Source: an uncultured Oscillospiraceae bacterium (GTDB taxonomy: Bacteria; Bacillota; Clostridia; Oscillospirales; Oscillospiraceae). From it: 48,475 nt of DNA. This document shows, one piece after another, positions 9,504-16,454 of this stretch. Below the pieces are notes generated by a model. The model saw only the letters and a list, made by a program, of their open reading frames with translations. It was not told where the DNA came from and did no database searches. Within the stretch, counting starts at the first letter, position 1. Every line of letters begins with the position of its first letter. The translations under genes and the position numbers were made by a program. The stretch lies in contig CAKUPH010000006.1 of NCBI GenBank assembly GCA_934675115.1, positions 1 through 48,475 on the forward strand, written 5' to 3'.

Positions 9504-10598
9504 ATGGGAAACCAGAGCAATGATCGCCCCATCGAGAAACCCGTACTGCGCTATGTGCATGAGGACTACGGCAACAAAAAGGCCGACGAGATCCACGAGC
9601 GGCTGACGCCTTTTTCCGAGACAGACGCCGGTAAGCGTCCCGACTTTCCCTTTGCCGACTATATTTTCCCCAAGACAGCCACATTTGAGGAGTATTCCGA
9701 GCTGCTCAAGCCCTGGTTCGAGATGAAACTGGAGAACGGTGTGCTGGAATGCCGCTGTCATACGCCCGGACACGAGGGCTTTGTCTGGAATCTTACTTCC
9801 CACATGGCGATTCACCAGCTTTTTGAGTATGTCAATAATGACCATGATGTGGAGTTGATGATTTTCGGCGGTTCCGGCAAGGATTTCTTCGAGACGATCG
9901 GCCCCATTGATGAGTACCGTGACGCGTCTAAGCCGTTTGTGCCCATGGACGATACCGATCCCCGGTACAATTGGCAGCTGCTTGAGCACTCCTACATTGA
10001 CGGAACACAGGATATCGAAAGTCAGGTCAACCTGTCTATCCCCCTCATCGGCGTCTGGAACGGCGGTGGTTTCCACTCCGACCTTTATTTCTTCACTGAC
10101 ATTACCATCGCCACCAAGGATGCATGGACCACTGACACCCACTTCCGGCTGAATATGGTGCCCGGCGACGGCATTCAAATTGCCTGGCGCAGCCTGATGG
10201 GCATTAAGCGCTTTAACTATGCGGAGCTGACCGGGGATGTTCTTACGGCCAAGAAGGCTTTGGAGTATGGTATGATCAATGAGATCGAGGAGGACGTGGA
10301 GTCCGCCTATGCCCGTGCCCATGAGATTGCTGAGCTTATCATGCGTTCCTCCACTCGGCAAACCCGCCGTCTCACCGTTCAGGTCATGCGGTTCCCCTGG
10401 CGCAAGCAGATTGCCGACGAACTCCGCGGTTCCTTCTCTACTGAGATGTGGAACACTCTCAGTGAAGCCTCTCCTCACTACCCCCTGTACTGGGAGGCCG
10501 CCAAGGCGCAGGCCCGCGCGACACTGGAGGCGGAAGCGAAGGGGAAGGTGCTCCGTCCACGGATCGGTCCCTTCATTGAGGAAGATCCCATTGTCTAA
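9504..10598 (+). CDS. Crotonase-fold enzyme, possibly a C-C bond (diketone) hydrolase
   Basis: The protein has 364 residues, longer than the usual 260-residue enoyl-CoA hydratase because of an N-terminal extension of about 80 residues. The crotonase core is seen in NLSIPLIGVWNGGGFHSDL (about 180-198) and TDITIAT. A later segment, THFRLNMVPGDG (about 214-225), resembles, from memory, the retro-Claisen members such as 6-oxocamphor hydrolase, which cut cyclic beta-diketones. That similarity needs an alignment. The two usual hydratase glutamates are not evident. It has a perfect AGGAGG site before ATG 9504. A strong hairpin lies between it and the BKACE gene. Confidence 0.78.
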   Translation: MGNQSNDRPIEKPVLRYVHEDYGNKKADEIHERLTPFSETDAGKRPDFPFADYIFPKTATFEEYSELLKPWFEMKLENGVLECRCHTPGHEGFVWNLTSHMAIHQLFEYVNNDHDVELMIFGGSGKDFFETIGPIDEYRDASKPFVPMDDTDPRYNWQLLEHSYIDGTQDIESQVNLSIPLIGVWNGGGFHSDLYFFTDITIATKDAWTTDTHFRLNMVPGDGIQIAWRSLMGIKRFNYAELTGDVLTAKKALEYGMINEIEEDVESAYARAHEIAELIMRSSTRQTRRLTVQVMRFPWRKQIADELRGSFSTEMWNTLSEASPHYPLYWEAAKAQARATLEAEAKGKVLRPRIGPFIEEDPIV

Positions 10599-10614
10599 GA
10601 CAGCGTAAAGAAAA

Positions 10615-10647
10615 GCGAGCCGCCGGAGCGGCGCTCCGGCGGCTCGC
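10615..10647 (+). other. Perfect 15-bp hairpin between the crotonase and BKACE genes
   Basis: Positions 10615-10629 are perfectly complementary to 10633-10647 with a 3-nt loop. No T-run follows, so it is not a normal terminator. It ends 8 nt before the ribosome site of the BKACE gene. A role in mRNA processing, stability or differential expression is likely. Confidence 0.85.
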
Positions 10648-10670
10648 TGCAACGAAAGGAGAAAACCCTG

Positions 10671-11678
10671 ATGGATCCCATTACTAACTATACAATGGAA
10701 TATCTGCGTGATACCTATCACTATTGCTCCAACCTCTGGCGAAGCGGCCTTGCCAATCTGCCCCCCGCCATTGTTACCTGTGCCATTACGGGCGCGAATG
10801 GCGGCAAAGAGGTCAATTCGAATCTGCCCGAGACCATTCCCGAGCAGGTGGAATCCACCTACGAAGCCTACAAGGCCGGTGCGGTCATGGTACATATTCA
10901 TTGCCGCAACCCGGAAAATACGGCTGAGTTTTCCATGGAGCCGGAGTTGTACCGGGAGCTGAACGCCAAGATACGTGAAAAATGTCCGGACATTATCATC
11001 AACAATACTGCCATTTGCGGTCGGAATATCGTTCCCGAGCAGGGGGTGGTCACGGAAACCAAGAGCAGCCTGATTGAGACCCATGCCGAGGTCAGCAGTG
11101 TAGATGTATCCAATTATTTCTCCCATATCAAGCTGCCTGCCCGTCCCGGCGTTCCTGGCCGTGAAAAGGAAATCGTGATGGAGCGCGGCTACTGTATCTC
11201 TCAGGGCGATGCTCTTGAAGCTTGCCGCCGGCTCAGCGCCAACGGTACCAAACCAGAATTTGAGTGCTTCCAGATGTCTGACCTGCACTATCTGAAATGG
11301 CTGGTGGAGAACGGCTATCAGGATCCCTTCGGGGCGCCTCACTGGATCCAGTTTGTCTTTACCACCGGCTCCAACTGGCCCACTCCCGAGTTTATCAGTA
11401 CTCTCAAGCAGGTCGTGCCCAATAACGCCGTCCTCGGCATCATCGCCGCCGGCGCCCAGCAGTTCCCCATTCTGGCGCAGGCACTCATCATGGGCGCCCA
11501 TGTCCGCGTTGGTATGGAGGATAATGTCTACATTGAAAAGGGCCGCAAGGCGGACAGCAATGCCCAGTTGGTAGAGAAGATCTGCCGCATGGCCGATGAC
11601 CTTGGCCGCCGCCGAGCTACCTGTGAGGAGGCCCGCGCCATGCTCGGTCTGGGTGCGCCGCGCAAGTATGGATGTTAA
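10671..11678 (+). CDS. BKACE-family (DUF849) beta-keto acid cleavage enzyme
   Basis: The 335-residue TIM-barrel belongs to the family of Kce (3-keto-5-aminohexanoate cleavage enzyme). Family members cleave a beta-keto acid using acetyl-CoA to yield acetoacetate and an acyl-CoA. The Zn-binding pair is VHIHCR (His75, His77). The C-terminal block VGMEDN followed by SNAQLVEKI is diagnostic. The first 30 residues form an extension before the usual start of the barrel (PAIVTCAITGANGG). The start at 10671 has AAAGGAG at 9 nt. Substrate specificity varies widely across BKACE, including lysine and triacetate branches; none can be assigned here. The family is certain, the substrate unknown. Confidence 0.9.
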   Translation: MDPITNYTMEYLRDTYHYCSNLWRSGLANLPPAIVTCAITGANGGKEVNSNLPETIPEQVESTYEAYKAGAVMVHIHCRNPENTAEFSMEPELYRELNAKIREKCPDIIINNTAICGRNIVPEQGVVTETKSSLIETHAEVSSVDVSNYFSHIKLPARPGVPGREKEIVMERGYCISQGDALEACRRLSANGTKPEFECFQMSDLHYLKWLVENGYQDPFGAPHWIQFVFTTGSNWPTPEFISTLKQVVPNNAVLGIIAAGAQQFPILAQALIMGAHVRVGMEDNVYIEKGRKADSNAQLVEKICRMADDLGRRRATCEEARAMLGLGAPRKYGC

Positions 11679-11819
11679 AAACACATTCATATTGTAATGT
11701 ATCAAAGTATAAACACCTTGCTGAGTTGACAAGACTTCATAAAAACATCGCAAACATCTAATCACCAGTCTGTCGGAATCGGCATATGATTTCACTGCGT
11801 CACAGAGGGAGATGTATTT

Positions 11820-13079
11820 ATGGAAAAGAAAAAGAGCTTTGCATTCGGTTGGAGCATGGTAGCCTTCGCGTTTCTTGGTTTCTTCCTGACTACTTATTTT
11901 GACGTTATGTCCCCCAATGTATTTATTCCCGCTTTGGCTGAGTGTGGCATTGCTCCTGCCGCTCTGCTGAGTGCCCACTCTATCGGCGGTATTTGCGGGG
12001 CACTGCTGGGGATTGTACTGGGTAAGATCATCGAGAGGAAGGGGCCCAAAAAAGTCTTTGTTGTCACAGCGATCATTTCCGGTGTCAACTTTGCTATGCT
12101 GGGTTTTTCCGCCTCTCAGACTCAGGCGGTCATTCATGTGTTTCTGAACCAGCTCCTGGTTCTGGGCTACAGCATGATGTCCCTGCTGGCACTGATGGCC
12201 AGATGGTTTCCCCGTAAAAAGGGCGTCATCATGGGCTTTATTACCTCCGGCTCCATCGGCTCCGGCATCGTGATCCTGCCGCTGGGTCAGGCGCTACTCA
12301 CCAGTCACGGCATTGGCTTTTCTAACGCTGTGATTGGTGGTATCCTAGTCGTGTTTGCCATCATCGCTATCTTCTGGGTCAAAGATACGCCTCAGGAGGT
12401 CGGCCTTGAGCCTGATAACCAGCCTTACACCGCAGAAGAACTGGCCGCGCTGGAAACCGCCAAGAGCTTCAAAAGCCCTTGGACCATGGGCAAAGTGCTG
12501 ACCAGTCCCATCATCTGGCTGCTGGTTCTTTGCGCCGGTTTTATCACCGTCGGCAACCTCGGCACTCAGACCTCCGGTGTCGGTATTCTGACCGAGCGTG
12601 GCCTGTCCCCCACCATGGCCATGACCTTACTGGGTGCCGGCGGCGTAGTCGGCTTTGTCGGCTCCAACTTCTCCGGCATTCTTGACCAGAAGACCAATTC
12701 CTATGTTTCCAGCATCGTCATGTACGCCGTGGCAACTGCCGGACTGTTTATGATGTGGTTCGGCAAGGGCATGGTCGCTGGCGTCGGCTTCTGCTTCCAG
12801 GGCGCTGTGGTTGGTTCGGTGAACAATCTGCTTCCTTCCCATATCATCACCCGTTTTGGTGCCGAAAACTATGACGCGATCTACGGGGTCTGCTGCCCCA
12901 TCAATCGTCTGATGGCAAGTTTCGGATCACTAATCATGTCCTTTAGTCTGGCATCCACCGGTCTCTATCATACCGGTATCATCGTCCTGACTGTGCTCTC
13001 TGTAATCGCACTGGTGGCCTTCGTTTTCAGCGGCGGCACAAAGCATGTTCCCGCTCCTGGTATCAAGGCTGCAAAGTAA
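11820..13079 (+). CDS. MFS transporter, OFA (oxalate:formate antiporter-like) type
   Basis: The 419-residue protein has twelve predicted membrane helices and a central cytosolic loop rich in charged residues (about 195-220). MARWFPRKKG after helix 4 is the characteristic loop of the OFA/monocarboxylate carriers. It therefore probably imports, or exchanges, a carboxylate that the preceding enzymes degrade. A 141-nt gap separates it from the BKACE gene. The gap holds a TTGACA at 11729 but no matching -10 at proper distance, so a separate promoter is not proven. The bidirectional hairpin at 13190 ends the unit. Confidence 0.88.
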   Translation: MEKKKSFAFGWSMVAFAFLGFFLTTYFDVMSPNVFIPALAECGIAPAALLSAHSIGGICGALLGIVLGKIIERKGPKKVFVVTAIISGVNFAMLGFSASQTQAVIHVFLNQLLVLGYSMMSLLALMARWFPRKKGVIMGFITSGSIGSGIVILPLGQALLTSHGIGFSNAVIGGILVVFAIIAIFWVKDTPQEVGLEPDNQPYTAEELAALETAKSFKSPWTMGKVLTSPIIWLLVLCAGFITVGNLGTQTSGVGILTERGLSPTMAMTLLGAGGVVGFVGSNFSGILDQKTNSYVSSIVMYAVATAGLFMMWFGKGMVAGVGFCFQGAVVGSVNNLLPSHIITRFGAENYDAIYGVCCPINRLMASFGSLIMSFSLASTGLYHTGIIVLTVLSVIALVAFVFSGGTKHVPAPGIKAAK

Positions 13080-13189
13080 GCGCATCATAACGCGAAGTTT
13101 ACGGTATGGTACGGTTTGCCGTTTTCCAGAAAGGAAATGGCAAACAAAGCGGTGCCATCATTTATTTAGTTCCAGACTCTACTATGACA

Positions 13190-13223
13190 AAGAGGCAGAG
13201 CGGCTTGTGCCGCTCTGCCTCTT
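13190..13223. terminator. Bidirectional hairpin between MFS gene and oxidoreductase
   Basis: A perfect 15-bp stem, AAGAGGCAGAGCGGC with its complement around TTGT, sits between two convergent genes. T-runs are poor on both sides. The core is shared with the hairpin at 6058-6087. Confidence 0.7.
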
Positions 13224-13238
13224 CGCGTCTGATTCGAT

Positions 13239-13290
13239 CCTGAATTACAGCCGGAGCGCCGCATCGTAGCCGGTACGGGTGGCGTTGCGG
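13239..13290. repeat. Right 52-bp direct repeat flanking the accessory block
   Basis: This is the 3' end of the oxidoreductase gene (last codons and stop). It matches 6102-6153 at 51 of 52 positions in the same orientation. Confidence 0.93.
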
Positions 13291-15215
13291 ACGTTGGTGG
13301 CGCGGGTGGCGTCGCCGATGACGGTGAAGAAGGGGGCAATGCCGCGGAAGGACTCCGCCAGATCCTGACGGGGCCGCATACCGGCGGACAGGATCACATT
13401 GTCACATGCTACGGTGTGCTCCGCGCCGTCGGCGTCCACGTAGGTCACGCCGCAGTCGGTGATGGCGGTGCAGCGGGCATTGGTGATGACGGTGGTGTGC
13501 TCCGCCAGACGGTCCAGCAGAGCGTCCCGGGTGAGGTGCATCTCGTCGGTGGCCACCTCGGGGAGCATTTCCAGAATGGTGACCTTCTTGCCCGCCTCGG
13601 TGGCGAGGAACAGGCCGGTCTCGCAGCCCACAAGGCCGCCGCCCAGCACCACGAGATTCTCGCCCAGCTCCGTGCCCTCGCGGACCCGGTCGTAGGCGGC
13701 TTCGGCGGTGAGGACGTTCTTGCCGTCCACGCCGGGGATGGGCAAGATAAAGGGATCAGCGCCCACGGCGGCAAGGATGGCGTCGGGCTTCATGGCGGCC
13801 ACGGACTCGGGGGTGGCCTCGGTGTTCAGCCGGATGTCCACGCCGGCCTTTTCGGCCTGATGGATGAGGTAGTTCATGAAATTGCGCAGATCCTGCTTGA
13901 AGGGCACCTGCTCGGAGAAGAGCAGCTTGCCGCCCAGACGGCCCGCCTTTTCCAGCAGCGTGACCTTGTGGCCCCGCTGGGCGGCGGTGACGGCGGCCTG
14001 AAGACCGGCGGGGCCGCCGCCGATGACGACCACGTTCCTGGGCGCGCCGGGCTGGGCCGGGGCGATGGACTTCAGGAAGCGCTCGCGGCCCACGGTGGGG
14101 TTGACGGAGCAGCAGAAGGAGTTGGCGTTGGCGTAGTCAAGGCAGTGGAAGCAGCGGATGCAGGGGATGACGTCATCCTCCCGGCCCTCGGAGAACTTGG
14201 CGGGGCGCTGGGCGTCGGAGATGAGGCCCCGGGCCATGGCCACCATGTCGGCCTTGCCCTCGGCGAGAGTGTCCTCAATGAGCTGGGCCTCCTGGAAGGA
14301 GCCGAGGGTCAGCACGGGGATATTCACCCGGGGATCGGCCTTGATGGCGGCGGCGAACTTGGCGTTGCAGCCGTGGGGCAGGAACTCGGTGGGGTGGGTG
14401 ATGTTCTCGGTGCCGTTGTAGAACGCGCCGGTGGAGATGTGGGCGATGTCGATGCGGTCCTGCAGGTGCTCGATCATGGCGGCGCAGTCGTCGGTGTGGT
14501 AGCCGCGGCCGTCGGGCCACAGCTCGTCGCCGGAGATGCGGTACTCGATGAGCAGCTTGCGCCCCACCCGCTCCCGGATGGCGTCGATGATCATGTCGGC
14601 AAAACGCAGGCGGTTTTCGATGGTCTGCGCGCCGAACTCGTCGGTGCGCCGGTTGATGACCGGGGAGTAGAACTGGGACAGGCACAGGCCGTGGCCGCCG
14701 TGGATGAGCAGCATGTCGAAGCCGCATTTCAGCGCCGCCTCGGCCACGTCACCATAGCGTTTGGCGATGGCGGCCATGGCGTCCTTCGTGAGCATGACGG
14801 TGGGCTCCCCGTCGGGATCGGGATCGCCGTTGATGGAGTAGGTGATGAGATTGCCGTGGTGGTCGTGGCCATGGTACTGGAAGGCCAGCAGCTCCAGCGA
14901 GGCCTTGGCGTCGTAGAAATGGATGGCGTCGGTGAGCCGCTGCCAGTGGCGCTGGGACTCGTAGTGGTCGATGCGTTCGGCGGCGTGAACGGCGTCGTAA
15001 GGCATCTCCAGATCCATATTCTGGGCGGAGTATGTAATGACAGCGGCGCCGCCGGCGGCCTTGGCGGCGTAGTACTCCACTGCGGCGTCGGAGGGGTATT
15101 CCTCCCGGCCGTACAGCAGGTGAACGCCGGCGGGGGCGGACCAGATGCGGTTCTTGAAGACGACATTGCCGATCCTGATGGGTTCAAAAATATGGGGATA
15201 CTTTGGGTGAGCCAT
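13245..15215 (-). CDS. Old-yellow-enzyme/Fe-S/FAD oxidoreductase (2-enoate or dienoyl-CoA reductase family)
   Basis: The 656-residue, three-part flavoenzyme contains an FMN TIM-barrel (about 1-340, starting with IFEPIRIGN), a [4Fe-4S] cysteine cluster (Cys352, Cys355, Cys358 and one of Cys368/369), and FAD and NAD(P) dinucleotide folds (VVIGGGPAGLQAA and LVVLGGGLVGCETG). Relatives reduce alpha,beta-unsaturated acids or thioesters: 2-enoate reductase, 2,4-dienoyl-CoA reductase, and BaiCD/BaiH of bile-acid dehydroxylation. The start at 15215 has AAGGAGG 8 nt upstream; the in-frame ATG at 15233 has no site. It converges on the catabolic genes, so it may reduce an unsaturated intermediate, but no regulatory link is proven. 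GC is high, like the core genome. Its 3' end is duplicated at 6102. Confidence 0.9.
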   Translation of the reverse strand: MAHPKYPHIFEPIRIGNVVFKNRIWSAPAGVHLLYGREEYPSDAAVEYYAAKAAGGAAVITYSAQNMDLEMPYDAVHAAERIDHYESQRHWQRLTDAIHFYDAKASLELLAFQYHGHDHHGNLITYSINGDPDPDGEPTVMLTKDAMAAIAKRYGDVAEAALKCGFDMLLIHGGHGLCLSQFYSPVINRRTDEFGAQTIENRLRFADMIIDAIRERVGRKLLIEYRISGDELWPDGRGYHTDDCAAMIEHLQDRIDIAHISTGAFYNGTENITHPTEFLPHGCNAKFAAAIKADPRVNIPVLTLGSFQEAQLIEDTLAEGKADMVAMARGLISDAQRPAKFSEGREDDVIPCIRCFHCLDYANANSFCCSVNPTVGRERFLKSIAPAQPGAPRNVVVIGGGPAGLQAAVTAAQRGHKVTLLEKAGRLGGKLLFSEQVPFKQDLRNFMNYLIHQAEKAGVDIRLNTEATPESVAAMKPDAILAAVGADPFILPIPGVDGKNVLTAEAAYDRVREGTELGENLVVLGGGLVGCETGLFLATEAGKKVTILEMLPEVATDEMHLTRDALLDRLAEHTTVITNARCTAITDCGVTYVDADGAEHTVACDNVILSAGMRPRQDLAESFRGIAPFFTVIGDATRATNVRNATRTGYDAALRL

Positions 15216-15243
15216 AATTGGGTCCTCCTTCATAATTTACGGG

Positions 15244-15303
15244 TTCCGGCGGGTTCCGTCCGCCGGAAGCGGTCGATCGATCCGTCCCGCGGCCGCGGGA
15301 CGG
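15244..15303 (-). promoter_or_regulatory. Two tandem hairpins in the oxidoreductase 5' leader
   Basis: 15282-15303 is a perfect 22-nt palindrome containing GTCCCGCGGCCGCGGGAC. 15244-15252 pairs with 15260-15268 (TTCCGGCGG stem, 7-nt loop). Both lie between the 17-codon leader ORF and the ribosome site. Neither has a T-run, so transcription termination by the simple intrinsic mechanism is not supported. Confidence 0.7.
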
Positions 15304-15329
15304 GGTGAGTCAGACAGAAGGCTGTGCCC

Positions 15330-15383
15330 TTACGGCAGGTGGAAGGGGGTATAAATGCCGAACATGGCAGGGTTGATGGTCAT
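15330..15383 (-). CDS. Possible 17-codon leader peptide upstream of the oxidoreductase
   Basis: On the minus strand an ATG at 15383 opens MTINPAMFGIYTPFHLP and stops with TAA. Its ribosome site, GGAAGGAGGT 6 nt before the ATG, is close to perfect complementarity with 16S rRNA and is one of the best in the window. It lies about 30 nt downstream of a good promoter and 114 nt upstream of the oxidoreductase start. It may be a regulatory leader peptide, the start of a decayed gene, or a real small protein. No homologue is recognised. The reading frame is certain; the function is not. Confidence 0.5.
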   Translation of the reverse strand: MTINPAMFGIYTPFHLP

Positions 15384-15414
15384 TGGTTTACCTCCTTCCC
15401 ACAAAGATGAGTGA

Positions 15415-15443
15415 ATTTTACCATAAATGCTCCCCAATTTCAA
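15415..15443 (-). promoter_or_regulatory. Sigma-A promoter for leader ORF and oxidoreductase
   Basis: On the minus strand TTGAAA (15443-15438) and TAAAAT (15420-15415) are separated by 17 nt. The intergenic gap also serves the divergent gluQ gene. Confidence 0.8.
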
Positions 15444-15505
15444 GGAACCGTGTTAAAATGTCATAGATGAAACGAAATTTGCGGCACGAGAGAAGGATGG
15501 CACCC

Positions 15506-16423
15506 ATGAAAGGACGATTTGCCCCCAGCCCCAGCGGCCGGATGCATCTGGGCAACCTGTTTTCCGCCCTGCTGGCGTGGCTGGACACCCGGGCGGCGGG
15601 AGGGTCGCTGGTGTTCCGGACGGAGGATCTGGACCCGGACCGCTGCACGGTGGAGCGGGCGCGGCAGGTGATGGACGACCTGCGCTGGCTGGGCCTTGAC
15701 TGGGACGAGGGCGGCGCGGAGCCGGAGTACTGCCAGTCTGCCCGGAGCGGGTATTACGCGGATGCCTTCCGGCGGCTGGAGGAGCTGGGGCTCATCTACC
15801 CCTGCTACTGCACTCGGGCGGAGCGGCTGGCCGCCTCCGCCCCCCACCGGTCGGACGGCGCGGCGGTGTACTCCGGACGGTGCGCCCACCTCACGGCGGC
15901 GGAGCGGGCGGTGTTCGAAGCCATGGGCCGCCGCCCGGCCTATCGGGTGCGGGTGCCGGATGAGATCGTGACCGTGAACGACCTGCACATGGGCCTGTAC
16001 GCGGAAAATCTCCGCCGGGACTGCGGGGATTTTATCGTCCGCCGGTCGGACGGGGTTTGGGCCTATCAGCTGGCGGTGGTGGTGGATGACGCCCTTATGG
16101 GCGTCACCCGGGTGGTGCGGGGCAGCGATCTGCTGTCCTCCGCGCCCCGGCAGGCGTGGCTCCACCGGACGCTGGGGTACGAGCCGCCGGAGTTCTGCCA
16201 TGTGCCGCTGCTGCTGGCCCACGACGGGCGGCGGCTGTCCAAGCGGGACGGCGACCTCGACATGGGCGCCCTGCGGCAGCGGTATACGCCGGAGGAGCTC
16301 ACCGGCCTGCTGGCCCATTGGGCGGGGCTGCTGCCCGCGCCGGAGCCGGTGCGGCCCCGGGAGCTGATCGAGGAGTTTGACTGGGAAAAAGTGCCGAAAA
16401 ACGACATTTACGTAACGCTGTGA
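15506..16423 (+). CDS. gluQ: GluQ, glutamyl-queuosine tRNA(Asp) synthetase
   Basis: GluQ activates glutamate and attaches it to queuosine in the anticodon loop of tRNA(Asp). The 305-residue protein is a glutamyl-tRNA synthetase catalytic domain lacking the anticodon-binding half. HLGN (14-17) is the HIGH motif and LSKRDG is the KMSKS equivalent. The zinc ligands typical of this paralogue rather than GltX are present: Cys100, Cys102, Tyr122 and Cys126. The start at 15506 is chosen because AGAAGG touches the earlier ATG 15497 but is 9 nt from this one. A 6-bp hairpin follows the stop and abuts the addB ribosome site, 31 nt away. Confidence 0.92.
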   Translation: MKGRFAPSPSGRMHLGNLFSALLAWLDTRAAGGSLVFRTEDLDPDRCTVERARQVMDDLRWLGLDWDEGGAEPEYCQSARSGYYADAFRRLEELGLIYPCYCTRAERLAASAPHRSDGAAVYSGRCAHLTAAERAVFEAMGRRPAYRVRVPDEIVTVNDLHMGLYAENLRRDCGDFIVRRSDGVWAYQLAVVVDDALMGVTRVVRGSDLLSSAPRQAWLHRTLGYEPPEFCHVPLLLAHDGRRLSKRDGDLDMGALRQRYTPEELTGLLAHWAGLLPAPEPVRPRELIEEFDWEKVPKNDIYVTL

Positions 16424-16454
16424 GCGCCGCCTTGAGCGGCGGGGAGGGATGACC

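Noticed and set aside
6102..13290. Calling the block an integrative element with att sites
   Set aside because: Direct repeats are present, but there is no integrase, excisionase or mobilisation gene in the window, so only a repeat-flanked block is claimed.
13416..15308. 630-codon plus-strand ORF antisense to the flavin oxidoreductase
   Set aside because: Gly/Val/His-rich composition typical of the antisense frame of a high-GC gene. No family motifs, no ribosome site, and the minus-strand gene is certain.
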